Origin: Ruminococcus sp.
GTDB lineage: Bacteria > Bacillota > Clostridia > Lachnospirales > Lachnospiraceae
Length of the DNA stretch: 31,823 nt
Assembly (NCBI GenBank): GCA_020024635.1
Contig: JAHHTL010000027.1
Location: forward strand, 1-31,823
Reading direction: 5' to 3'
Shown here piece by piece: positions 21,889 through 30,288 of the stretch. The translations under genes and the position numbers were made by a program. A model generated the notes under the pieces. The model worked only from the letters and a program-made list of their open reading frames with translations, was not told where the DNA came from and made no database searches. The stretch's first letter is position 1; the number at the start of each line of letters is the position of its first letter.

Positions 21889-24141
21889 TTATAAAGAACC
21901 GTGGCATGTTCTTGCAATAACATCGAGCTGTTGTTCACGAGTTAAGTCGATGAATTTAACAGCGTATCCAGAAACACGGATTGTGAAGTTTGCATATTCT
22001 TCTTTCTCTGGATGTTCCATAGCATCGATAAGTTTTTCTTTACCAAATACGTTAACGTTAAGGTGATGAGCACCTCTGTCAAAGTATCCGTCAAGAACGT
22101 GGCAAAGATTTGTAATTCTTTCATCTCCATCATGTCCAAGAGCATCTGGGTTGATTGTCTGTGTATTTGAAATACCATCAAGTGCATCTTCATATGGAAG
22201 TTTTGCAACAGAGTTTAATGATGAAAGAAGACCATTTTGCTCTGCACCGTATGATGGGTTAGCTCCTGGTGCAAGTGGTTCTCCAGCTTTTCTTCCGTCT
22301 GGAAGAGATCCTGTAGCCTTACCGTAAACTACGTTAGATGTAATTGTAAGGATTGATGTTGTTGGCTCAGAATTTCTGTAAGTATGGCATTTTCTAAGTT
22401 TCTCAAGGAATGTATGAAGAAGCCATTTAGCGATATCGTCTGCACGATCATCATCGTTACCATATTTAGGGAAGTCTCCCTCTGTTTCGAAGTCAACAGC
22501 AAGTCCGTCTTCGTCGCGGATTACTTTAACTTTTGCGTATTTGATCGCACTTAAAGAGTCAACTACGTGAGAGAATCCTGCGATACCTGTCGCAAATGTA
22601 CGTCTTACGTCTGTGTCGATCAATGCCATTTCCGCTGCTTCGTAGTAATATTTATCATGCATGTAGTGGATCATATTTAATGTATCTACATACAATTTTG
22701 ATAACCATTCCATCATAGCATCGTATTTTTCCATTACTTCATCATAGTTAAGGTATTCAGATGTAATCTTCTGGTAAGCTGGTCCAACCTGCTCTTTAGA
22801 TTTACAATCAACACCACCGTTGATAGCGTAAAGAAGACATTTTGCAAGGTTTGCACGAGCTCCGAAGAACTGAATTTCTTTTCCTGTCTGTGTTGCAGAT
22901 ACACAGCAGCAGATAGAATAATCATCTCCCCAAACTGGACGCATTACATCATCGTTCTCATACTGGATAGAGCTTGTTACAATTGAGATATGAGAAGAAT
23001 ATTTCTTGAATGCTTCTGGAAGTCTTGAAGAGTAAAGTACTGTAAGGTTTGGCTCTGGAGATGGTCCCATGTTTTCTAATGTGTGAAGGAAACGGTAGTC
23101 ATTCTTTGTTACCATAGAACGTCCATCTTGTCCAAGTCCACCAACTTCAAGAGTTGCCCATGTTGGGTCACCTGAGAATAATTGTTCGTATGATGTCACA
23201 CGAGCAAATTTAACCATTCTGAATTTCATTACCATGTGGTCGATTAATTCCTGAGCTTCGCTTTCTGTAAGAGTTCCTGCTTTTAAGTCTCTTTCAATAT
23301 AGATGTCAAGGAATGTAGAGATACGACCAACACTCATTGCTGCACCGTTCTGTGTTTTGATTGCTGCAAGGTATCCGAAGTATAACCACTGAGCTGCTTC
23401 TTTTGCATCTTTTGCTGGTGCTGAAATGTCGAATCCGTAGATTGCAGCCATTTCTTTCATTCCGTTCAATGCGTTGATCTGATCTGCGATTTCTTCTCTT
23501 AAACGGAAGTCTGTACCTTTCATTCCATGTCTTTCTGATCTTGTAAAGTCAGCACGTTTTTCCTCGATCAAACGATCCACACCGTAAAGAGCGATACGAC
23601 GGTAATCTCCTACGATACGTCCTCTTCCGTAAGTATCTGGAAGACCTGTGATAATCTTGTTGTGACGAGCTTTCATCATCTCTGGTGTGTAGATGTCGAA
23701 TACTCCCTGGTTGTGTGTCTTATGATATTTTGTGAAAATTTCGTGTAATTTTTCACTTGGCTGATATCCGTGTGTAAGGCAAGCTTTCTCTGCCATTTTG
23801 ATACCACCGTATGGCATAAAAGCTCTCTTTAATGGCTTATCTGTCTGAAGACCTACTACTGTCTCTAAGTCTTTTAATTCTTCATCAATGTATCCTGGGC
23901 CATAAGCTGTAAGTCCAGATACCACTTCTGTTTCCATATCAAGAACTCCGCCATTTGCACGTTCTTGTTTCTGTAATTCCTGTAATCTATTCCAAAGTTT
24001 ATTTGTAGCTTCTGTTGGTTCAGCTAAGAAGCTCTCATCTCCGTCGTATGGTGTGTAGTTGTTCTGAATAAAGTCACGTACGTCTACACGATCATTCCAT
24101 AAACCTGCATTAAATCCATTCCACTGTTCGTAATGTGCCAT
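21889..24141 (-). CDS. pflB: Formate C-acetyltransferase (pyruvate formate-lyase)
   Basis: Glycyl-radical enzyme that splits pyruvate with CoA into acetyl-CoA and formate under anaerobic conditions. It has 750 residues, close to the usual 750-760. The catalytic Cys pair lies in YSICCCVSATQTG (residues 411-413; the last two correspond to Cys418/419 of E. coli, and the first replaces Ala). The radical Gly is Gly725 in RVSGYAVKF near the C-terminus. GAGGAGG lies 8 nt before ATG 24141. The TTGTCA-17-TATACT promoter at 24184-24212 drives pflB-pflA. A Fur-type dyad lies upstream. Codon use is biased toward preferred codons relative to neighbours, as for a highly expressed gene. Confidence 0.97.
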   Translation of the reverse strand: MAHYEQWNGFNAGLWNDRVDVRDFIQNNYTPYDGDESFLAEPTEATNKLWNRLQELQKQERANGGVLDMETEVVSGLTAYGPGYIDEELKDLETVVGLQTDKPLKRAFMPYGGIKMAEKACLTHGYQPSEKLHEIFTKYHKTHNQGVFDIYTPEMMKARHNKIITGLPDTYGRGRIVGDYRRIALYGVDRLIEEKRADFTRSERHGMKGTDFRLREEIADQINALNGMKEMAAIYGFDISAPAKDAKEAAQWLYFGYLAAIKTQNGAAMSVGRISTFLDIYIERDLKAGTLTESEAQELIDHMVMKFRMVKFARVTSYEQLFSGDPTWATLEVGGLGQDGRSMVTKNDYRFLHTLENMGPSPEPNLTVLYSSRLPEAFKKYSSHISIVTSSIQYENDDVMRPVWGDDYSICCCVSATQTGKEIQFFGARANLAKCLLYAINGGVDCKSKEQVGPAYQKITSEYLNYDEVMEKYDAMMEWLSKLYVDTLNMIHYMHDKYYYEAAEMALIDTDVRRTFATGIAGFSHVVDSLSAIKYAKVKVIRDEDGLAVDFETEGDFPKYGNDDDRADDIAKWLLHTFLEKLRKCHTYRNSEPTTSILTITSNVVYGKATGSLPDGRKAGEPLAPGANPSYGAEQNGLLSSLNSVAKLPYEDALDGISNTQTINPDALGHDGDERITNLCHVLDGYFDRGAHHLNVNVFGKEKLIDAMEHPEKEEYANFTIRVSGYAVKFIDLTREQQLDVIARTCHGSL

Positions 24142-24183
24142 GAATATTTCCTCCTCTGAATACGTTTATCTTTTACAATATGG

Positions 24184-24212
24184 AGTATAACATTATGTTA
24201 TTTATTTGACAA
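24184..24212 (-). promoter_or_regulatory. pflB promoter
   Basis: Minus-strand TTGTCA (24207-24212), a 17-bp spacer and TATACT (24184-24189) with TGT ahead of it (extended -10), 42 nt before the start codon. Confidence 0.8.
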
Positions 24213-24223
24213 CATATTTATAA

Positions 24224-24238
24224 TGAGAATGATTCTCA
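24224..24238. promoter_or_regulatory. Fur/PerR-type 7-1-7 operator upstream of the pflB promoter
   Basis: TGAGAATGATTCTCA, a perfect 7-1-7 dyad, matching the layout of Fur boxes (TGATAAT-n-ATTATCA). Its centre is about 54 bp upstream of the expected pflB transcription start, outside the polymerase core site. Which gene it controls is uncertain. Confidence 0.6.
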
Positions 24239-24247
24239 AAATTGCCA

Positions 24248-24265
24248 TGTACTTGATTTAGTACA
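24248..24265. promoter_or_regulatory. Unassigned dyad in the pflB-GNAT intergenic region
   Basis: TGTACT and AGTACA in perfect dyad around 6 nt, just beyond the Fur-type box. It does not match the Rex consensus. It could be an operator for a redox or fermentation regulator, or chance. Confidence 0.35.
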
Positions 24266-24325
24266 CGATTTATAAGTTATTCTTATTAATTTGTATTTAT
24301 TTTATTATTTCCATTCTATTCGAAG

Positions 24326-24354
24326 TTGCTTAAATCCTTAAAACGTTATATGAT
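24326..24354 (+). promoter_or_regulatory. Predicted promoter for the GNAT gene
   Basis: TTGCTT (24326-24331), a 17-bp spacer and TATGAT (24349-24354), about 31 nt before the preferred start. Confidence 0.6.
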
Positions 24355-24385
24355 AAAACAACATTTAATATTAGGAGGCTTATTT

Positions 24386-24868
24386 ATGGAAATCAGAAGA
24401 GCGATTGTTAATGACTACCCAATCATTTTAACCTTATATGAAAAAGCTAGATTATTTATGGCAGAACACCAAAATCCACATCAATGGGGAACCTCTCGTC
24501 CCTCCAAAGAAGAAATATATTTAGACATTGAAAAGGGACAACATTATGTCTGCATCGAAGAAGATCAAATTGTAGCGACCTTTTTTTATTCCCTTGGGCA
24601 AGATAAAACTTACGACAATATTTACAACGGTCAGTGGCTTTGTGAGGAACCTTATGGCGTTGTTCACCGGATCACTTCCGATGGTTCTGTAAAAGGTGCC
24701 GCTTCTTTTTGCCTTCAATGGGCATTTGACCAATGCAAAAATTTAAGAATCGATACACACAAGGACAACTATATTATGCAAAATCTTCTTAAAAAAAACG
24801 GATTCCACTATTGCGGCATTATTATTTGTGAAGACAATACCGAAAGACTTGCTTATCAGAAAATTTAA
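24386..24868 (+). CDS. GNAT-family N-acetyltransferase
   Basis: A 160-residue cytoplasmic acetyltransferase that would use acetyl-CoA; the substrate is unknown. It opens MEIRRAIVNDYPIILTLYEK, has a beta strand CIEEDQIVATFFYSL, a shortened acetyl-CoA loop region around GSVKGAASFCLQWAFDQCK, and ends with the family's RIDTHKDNYIMQNLLKKNGF followed by HYCGIIICED. The DTHxDN-x-MQ-x-LLxKxGF block is common in a Firmicutes GNAT subgroup. ATG 24386 is preferred because AGGAGG lies 8 nt upstream; the longer reading from 24326 starts at the -35. It is a single gene upstream of the LacI regulator. Confidence 0.85.
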   Translation: MEIRRAIVNDYPIILTLYEKARLFMAEHQNPHQWGTSRPSKEEIYLDIEKGQHYVCIEEDQIVATFFYSLGQDKTYDNIYNGQWLCEEPYGVVHRITSDGSVKGAASFCLQWAFDQCKNLRIDTHKDNYIMQNLLKKNGFHYCGIIICEDNTERLAYQKI

Positions 24869-24926
24869 ACGGGGAAACCCTCTTCCTTTCCTCTATATGT
24901 AGTCCTGTTAAATTAAGAATTGGCAA

Positions 24927-24955
24927 TTGTCATCTTCTATTTTATAAGATATAAT
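24927..24955 (+). promoter_or_regulatory. Predicted promoter for the LacI-type regulator
   Basis: TTGTCA (24927-24932), a 17-bp spacer and TATAAT (24950-24955), 30 nt before the start at 24986. Confidence 0.8.
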
Positions 24956-24985
24956 AGTTAAATAGAAACAATGCAGGAGGTAGAA

Positions 24986-26002
24986 ATGGCAAGTACTATT
25001 AAAGATGTAGCTGCTTTGTCTGGATATTCTGTTGGTACTATTTCAAAGTATATAAATGGACACTCCGTAAAAGAAAAAACAAAATTAGCGATAGATCAGG
25101 CAATCAAAGAACTAAATTATTCCCCGAATAATATTGCAAAGGGTTTACGAAATGCAAAATCATATTCTGTTGCTATTTTATTACCTATGTTAGATTCGCA
25201 ATTTTGTACATCTATGATTTCTTCCATAGAGTCCTATTTACTACCAAAAGGATATAGTGTGATTGTTTGTGAATGTCATAATAATGAAAAGATGGAGTTG
25301 CAAAAGACACAATTTCTAATTGATAAAATGGTAGATGGGATTATACTGATCCCCTATGCATTAGATGGTAAACAAATTCAAATGATTCAAGAACATAATA
25401 TTCCACTTGTTATTCTTGATCAAAAAATTAACCACTGTAAAACCGATACCATTTTACTAGACAATTTTAGAGCGGGTTATGAGCCAACTAAACGACTGAT
25501 AGATCTAGGTCACACAAATATTGCAATTATTTCAGGTGTTGCAAAGCATTTTACATCTGAAAATCGTCTTTTGGGATATAAAAAAGCTTTAGAAGAAAAC
25601 AATATTCCGATTAAAACGGAGTATATTCAAAGCGGAAATTATACTTTGGAAGGCGGATATAATGCATTGCTTCGTTTATTTAAATTAGAAAACAAACCAA
25701 CCGCAGTATTTATCAGCAATTATGACATGACCATCGGCGCTTATCTTGCGATTAATAATTTAAATTTAAAAATTCCTAGCGAGCTTTCTGTGATAGGATT
25801 TGATAATTTTGCATTATCCAAAATTGTAAGGCCCACACTCTCCTATGCAGAACAACCACTTGAAGATATGGGACTAGCTGCAGGTAAATTAATTTTTCAA
25901 CGAATACAAAATGATTATTCTGATTTTCCAAAAACATTATGTTTTCCACCAAATTTTCATTATGAAGAAAGCATTCTTCTCTTACACAAGAATCCAAATT
26001 AG
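24986..26002 (+). CDS. LacI-family transcriptional regulator of the fucoside operon
   Basis: A 338-residue LacI-type regulator. An N-terminal HTH (STIKDVAALSGYSVGTISKY, then INGH) and hinge helix (LNYSPNNIAKGLRNAKS) lead into a periplasmic-binding-protein-like effector domain with AVAILLPMLDSQFCTSM, DGIILIPYALDG, HTNIAIISGV and LSVIGFDNFALSKI. ATG 24986 is preferred because AGGAGG lies 5 nt upstream; an ATG five codons earlier overlaps that site. It is convergent with the GH95/ABC operon, and a LacI-type dyad lies in that operon's promoter region, so this is its likely repressor. The effector is probably a sugar derived from a fucosylated glycan (inference). Confidence 0.9.
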   Translation: MASTIKDVAALSGYSVGTISKYINGHSVKEKTKLAIDQAIKELNYSPNNIAKGLRNAKSYSVAILLPMLDSQFCTSMISSIESYLLPKGYSVIVCECHNNEKMELQKTQFLIDKMVDGIILIPYALDGKQIQMIQEHNIPLVILDQKINHCKTDTILLDNFRAGYEPTKRLIDLGHTNIAIISGVAKHFTSENRLLGYKKALEENNIPIKTEYIQSGNYTLEGGYNALLRLFKLENKPTAVFISNYDMTIGAYLAINNLNLKIPSELSVIGFDNFALSKIVRPTLSYAEQPLEDMGLAAGKLIFQRIQNDYSDFPKTLCFPPNFHYEESILLLHKNPN

Positions 26003-26055
26003 ACGAACTACCGTATTCTTGGTTTCCTGATCAATAAAAGAAATCTGGTATTTAA

Positions 26056-26102
26056 AAAGTGGATGCATGCTCATATGTTCTGGGCAACATCCACTTTGTT
26101 TT
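26056..26102. terminator. Bidirectional terminator between lacI-type gene and GH95 gene
   Basis: AAAGTGGATG (26056-26065) pairs with CATCCACTTT (26088-26097) around a 22-nt loop. TGTTTTT follows rightward, and five T residues follow on the minus strand. Confidence 0.8.
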
Positions 26103-26129
26103 TCCTAAATCGATTTCGTATAAAAATAC

Positions 26130-28472
26130 CTATCTATCATTTTTCCTCTTTTCATTTCTTTTAATTGTCATCTTTTCTCCTGCTGAAAGAGGAAGAGCCC
26201 ATGTCATCTTGGAGGTAACGTCAATCACATTTACTTTCTGAGAATAGGGACTCTCAAAACATGCCTGCTTCATTTTTCCATGTTCCCACCAAATGTCAAC
26301 TTTAATATTTCCGTGAGCAAGAATTCCTTTCACAGATCCAGCAGACCATTTTTTAGGTAACGCTGGCAAAAGTTCTATTTTTCCTTTTTTACTTTGCAGT
26401 AACATTCCCACCATCCCACTTGCACTTCCAAAATTTCCATCAATCTGGAATACTTCTCGTTCTCCTGGACCTTCTCCTAATGGGGGATGTAAATCAAAAA
26501 GATTCGGATATACCGAGTGCTTTAATAAGGACTCAACATAATATAATGCCTTCTCACCATCTCTCATTTTTGCCCATAAATTAATTAACCACGCACAGCT
26601 CCATCCAATTTGCAAATGGTGATTTGAAGTCCTTGATTCCATCAATTTTTTGCAAGCCTCTAATTGCTCTTCTGTTTCAAATTGAGTCCCCGGATAAAGT
26701 CCAAACAATGGGGAAAAATGCCGATGTCCTAAATCATATTCTTCAAAATCCTTTATCCATTCTTGCATTTTCCCCGCCTTGTTAATTTGATATTCTGGCA
26801 TTCTTTTCCATGCCTCTTGCACTTGTACAGTCAAATCATCTTTTCTATTTAATACCTGTTGTGCTTCCATAAATCGTTCAAACAATTCTTTCATCACAGC
26901 AATATCCATTGTTGAAGAATAACTTACACCACACTCCCGTCCCTTGTCATCTACAAAAGTATTTTCCGGAGAAGTTGACGGGGCAGTATGAAGAAGATGA
27001 TCCTTTCCTTCTACCAACCAATCAAGACAAAATTCCACGCTTCCTTTCATAATCGGATAGATTCTATGTTCTAAGCATTCTTTATCTAATGTATAGGAGT
27101 AATAATCATATACTTGGGAACTTAACCATACTCCTGCCATAGGCCAATATGCATATTTTGCACTTCCACCAACCGGTTCTGTATGTCTCCAAATATCGAT
27201 GTTATGATTCGCAACCCATCCATTGCAATGAAATTGTTTCGTTGCCGTTTCACGCCCAGCAATGCTAAGATCTTCCAAGAAGGAAATGAATGGTTCATAG
27301 CATTGGGTAAGGTTACAAGGACAAGTTAACCAATAATTCATTTCTGTGTTAATATTAGTTGTCCAATTAGAACTCCATACCGGACGCACACTTCCATTCC
27401 ATATTCCTTGCAAATTTGCCGGTTGGCTGCCTTTACGCGAACTAGCAATCATTAAATATCTGTCGTAATCAAAGAATAACGTTTCGAGTTGTAAGTCTTC
27501 CTTGCCTTTTCTAAAATCTTCTAGCCGAAGATCCATTGGCTTGTCAATGGGATTATGTTCCTCTAATTCAAAAGACATTTTATGAAAAATAGATTGATAA
27601 TCTTTGATGTGATCCTGCTGAATATTTTGTAATTGCTTTTCATTTAATCGCTCCAACTGACTGACACAATTTTGAATACATACTTCCTTATTTTTTTCGA
27701 ATGGCTTATCAAACCCTTTATATCCATCATCCATCGTAATAAATATCGTTATTTCCGAAGCATGTTCTACAATTAATTTATCCGATTTTACTTGTAGTTC
27801 TCCATCTTTTGCATTGATCTTACAACAACACCCAAATGCCATTCCCGGTTGATGTTCTTCATAAATGATCGGTTGATCACAAGGAATGTAGTTAGGCCAT
27901 ACCTTAGATGGCGCATTTCCTCCCATTTTCATCATTCCAGATTTCTCATAAATAGTCCCATATTTTACTTTTGCATCAAGGGATATTTCTAAATCTAATT
28001 TTTTCTTTTTATCGCAGGAAAACAGAAAAACGATTGTCTGATCCGGAAAAGACGCAAAGGATTCTATCGTATATTTTGTATGTTCTGCTTCAAATTCTAC
28101 AAAGGCAATTCCCGTATTTAAATCAATACCACGTTTGTAATTATTCCAATGAACTAGATTTGTAAACTTATAATGTAACTCTCCAATTGGCATATAAGAT
28201 TCATTATACTGTCCAAGCATATGGCGCTCAATATAGTTTTGTGCTTCAAAAAATTCCTCTTCAAAAATTAATTGTCTCGCATGTTCTAAACATTCTTTCG
28301 GGATTTCCTTTTCTGTTCTACGTCCTGTTCCTGACCAAAACGTATCATAATTTAACGTGATATCCTCGTTTGGCAATGTCCCATGAAATATTGCTCCCAT
28401 ACTACCATTTCCTAATGGCAAAGCATCCTGAAATGTATTTGATGCACTCGAGTACCAAATTTTTCTATCCAT
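26130..28472 (-). CDS. Glycoside hydrolase family 95, probable intracellular alpha-L-fucosidase
   Basis: A 780-residue GH95 inverting glycosidase, most often alpha-1,2-L-fucosidase acting on milk, mucin or plant glycans. The N-terminal domain starts SASNTFQDALPLGNGSMGAI and continues YDTFWSGTGRR. The (alpha/alpha)6 domain carries the Asn pair in TTNINTEMNYW (about 373-380), the general-acid Glu in APSTSPEN (about 500) and the Asp in FQIDGNFGSASG (about 677), matching Asn421/Asn423/Glu566/Asp766 of the Bifidobacterium enzyme. There is no signal peptide, so it works in the cytoplasm on imported oligosaccharide. It follows the permease gene by 20 nt. Alpha-L-galactosidase activity in the same family cannot be excluded. 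Confidence 0.9.
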   Translation of the reverse strand: MDRKIWYSSASNTFQDALPLGNGSMGAIFHGTLPNEDITLNYDTFWSGTGRRTEKEIPKECLEHARQLIFEEEFFEAQNYIERHMLGQYNESYMPIGELHYKFTNLVHWNNYKRGIDLNTGIAFVEFEAEHTKYTIESFASFPDQTIVFLFSCDKKKKLDLEISLDAKVKYGTIYEKSGMMKMGGNAPSKVWPNYIPCDQPIIYEEHQPGMAFGCCCKINAKDGELQVKSDKLIVEHASEITIFITMDDGYKGFDKPFEKNKEVCIQNCVSQLERLNEKQLQNIQQDHIKDYQSIFHKMSFELEEHNPIDKPMDLRLEDFRKGKEDLQLETLFFDYDRYLMIASSRKGSQPANLQGIWNGSVRPVWSSNWTTNINTEMNYWLTCPCNLTQCYEPFISFLEDLSIAGRETATKQFHCNGWVANHNIDIWRHTEPVGGSAKYAYWPMAGVWLSSQVYDYYSYTLDKECLEHRIYPIMKGSVEFCLDWLVEGKDHLLHTAPSTSPENTFVDDKGRECGVSYSSTMDIAVMKELFERFMEAQQVLNRKDDLTVQVQEAWKRMPEYQINKAGKMQEWIKDFEEYDLGHRHFSPLFGLYPGTQFETEEQLEACKKLMESRTSNHHLQIGWSCAWLINLWAKMRDGEKALYYVESLLKHSVYPNLFDLHPPLGEGPGEREVFQIDGNFGSASGMVGMLLQSKKGKIELLPALPKKWSAGSVKGILAHGNIKVDIWWEHGKMKQACFESPYSQKVNVIDVTSKMTWALPLSAGEKMTIKRNEKRKNDR

Positions 28473-28492
28473 AACTGTTATCCCTTCAAATA

Positions 28493-29326
28493 TTATTCTT
28501 TCACTGCTCCAGACGTAATTCCATTTGTAATATACTTTTGAGCCAAAATAAATATAACAATTGATGGAATCGATATTAGTACTAAGGAAGCATTATATCG
28601 GCCTAAATTTTGTGGGCTCATACCATAAGCACCTTTAAATGCATTGACAGCAACTGTAGTCGTATATGCTTCATCTTTTGTAAGGAACATAAGCGGAAAC
28701 AAGAAATCTTGGAATGACCACATGATCTGTAAAACCGCAAGGTTAATTACTGCTGGTTTTGCTAACGGAAAATAAATTTTGAAAAAACATTGAATCGTGG
28801 TAGCTCCGTCAACACTGGAAGATTCCTTCAATTCGATTGGTAATCCATCAAAAAAGTTTTTCATCATAAGTACACCGAAAGGAATCGTTATCAAGCATTC
28901 TGATAAAATTACCGCAATGTGTGTGTTGTATAAATGTGCTGTTTTATAAATATAAAATAATGGTATGATTAAAATTGGTCCTGAAATAGCTAAACACATA
29001 AGTACAATATTGTAAATTAATTTTCTACCTGCAAATTCTATTTTGGAAAATGCAAATCCGGCAAATGAGCATATGAATACTAACAGCACTGCTGCTAATA
29101 CAGCATTGATCGCGGAATTCACAAAATACTTGTAAAATGGCACTCCATTAACTTGATGAGTTAACACATAGATATAATTTTGAAACCCATTTACCTTTAA
29201 CGAATCTTTTAATAATGAATAAACAGGCACACTCCATAATACTGTTAAAAGTAAAAGAATAATGATCATGATACTTCTATTTTTTCTTGATATCGCAAAC
29301 AAATCTGTAGCTTTTTCTTTTTTCAT
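28493..29326 (-). CDS. Sugar ABC transporter permease, MalG/CUT1 type
   Basis: A 277-residue inner-membrane permease with six predicted TM helices, starting with a cytoplasmic N-terminus and ILLLLTVLWSVPVYSLL. The EAA loop for ATPase docking reads KESSSVDGATTIQCFFKIYF then PLAKP, typical of MalG-like CUT1 permeases. TAGGTG lies a few nt before the ATG at 29326, and the gene starts 7 nt after its partner permease. It imports the oligosaccharide probably cut by the adjacent GH95 enzyme. No ATPase is encoded in the operon; CUT1 systems of Firmicutes often share one such as MsmK. Confidence 0.93.
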   Translation of the reverse strand: MKKEKATDLFAISRKNRSIMIIILLLLTVLWSVPVYSLLKDSLKVNGFQNYIYVLTHQVNGVPFYKYFVNSAINAVLAAVLLVFICSFAGFAFSKIEFAGRKLIYNIVLMCLAISGPILIIPLFYIYKTAHLYNTHIAVILSECLITIPFGVLMMKNFFDGLPIELKESSSVDGATTIQCFFKIYFPLAKPAVINLAVLQIMWSFQDFLFPLMFLTKDEAYTTTVAVNAFKGAYGMSPQNLGRYNASLVLISIPSIVIFILAQKYITNGITSGAVKE

Positions 29327-29333
29327 AATTCAC

Positions 29334-30224
29334 CTATCCATTCTCTTTCATTAATTTCATTTGAACAAATGAAATTATAAATGCAATTACCAATACTATA
29401 ATCGATGCCGCACATACAAGACCTATATTCGATCCTGCGGAACGTGTTGCTCTGTAAATATAGGTACCTATAATTTCTGTTGTCCCTCCAGGGCCTCCAT
29501 CTGTCATTAAAAATACGCGTTCCATTTCTCGAAATCCTCCAAGAAGCATGGATAAAATAATGGTTTTATGTGTATTTTTAAGCATTGGATATATCACCAA
29601 GAATACTTGATGTCTAAAACTAGCACCATCAACCGTAGCCGCTTCTAAAACACTTTTACTTATAGTTGTAAGATCCGCAGTATAATACATGATTGGAATC
29701 CCTATTAAATAAATAGAGATCGTACAAACAGCCCATATTGCGTATCTAGGATCCGCCAACCATCGCTGTGCTAATACATCTAATCCGACGCCTCTTAGTA
29801 TTTGATTCACGATTCCAGATTTATACTCCAACATAGAGGCAAATACGGTTGCCATCAATGCTATTGGAAGCATAGACGGAATAAAATATAACGCATGGAA
29901 AAATCTTTTCCCTTTTATTCGAAAATTTAAAGCAAGAGAAACAAAAAAACCAAATGTTAACCCGCAAAAAATATTTGCTGTAGATAAAATAAAGGTATTT
30001 AATAATGATCTCCAAAATTTCGAATCACAAATAATTGTTTTATAATTGTTTAAGCCAACAAACTCTGATGAACGAAATGTTATGGTTACATCTCGTAAAC
30101 TGTTCGTTATCAAAAAATAAAAACTATACCCTAATAGTCCAATAAAAATAACGATAAGAGGCAATAAAAATAAATAGCCATCTCTATTGTTTCTGTGTGA
30201 TATAGCATTTTTTCGTTTTGACAT
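29334..30224 (-). CDS. Sugar ABC transporter permease, MalF/CUT1 type
   Basis: A 296-residue permease with six predicted TM helices. It begins with a basic tail (MSKRKNAISHRNNRDGY) and FLLPLIVIFIGLLGYSFYFL, includes the family block FRSSEFVGLNNYKTI, and carries the EAA loop SVLEAATVDGASFRHQVFLV then IYPMLK. The late block MTDGGPGGTTEIIGTYIYR is typical of MalF-like CUT1 partners. It pairs with the MalG-type protein 7 nt downstream. AGAGGT lies about 5 nt before the ATG. A leaky hairpin separates it from the binding-protein gene. Confidence 0.93.
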   Translation of the reverse strand: MSKRKNAISHRNNRDGYLFLLPLIVIFIGLLGYSFYFLITNSLRDVTITFRSSEFVGLNNYKTIICDSKFWRSLLNTFILSTANIFCGLTFGFFVSLALNFRIKGKRFFHALYFIPSMLPIALMATVFASMLEYKSGIVNQILRGVGLDVLAQRWLADPRYAIWAVCTISIYLIGIPIMYYTADLTTISKSVLEAATVDGASFRHQVFLVIYPMLKNTHKTIILSMLLGGFREMERVFLMTDGGPGGTTEIIGTYIYRATRSAGSNIGLVCAASIIVLVIAFIISFVQMKLMKENG

Positions 30225-30244
30225 ACAAGTACCTCTTTCTTAAA

Positions 30245-30278
30245 ATAAAGGCATTCCTCTTTTATGGAATACCTTTAT
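30245..30278 (-). terminator. Leaky intercistronic hairpin between binding-protein and permease genes
   Basis: A 13-bp stem (plus ATAAAGGCATTCC against GGAATACCTTTAT, one position G-U in the RNA) with an 8-nt loop, followed by TTTT on the minus strand. Such hairpins commonly protect or over-express the upstream binding-protein message relative to permeases. Confidence 0.7.
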
Positions 30279-30288
30279 CAAAATACAT

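Noticed and set aside
24207..24224. TTGACA followed by TATAAT on the plus strand
   Set aside because: The spacing is only about 6 bp, far from 17, so they do not form one promoter. The TTGACA is the complement of the pflB -35 region.
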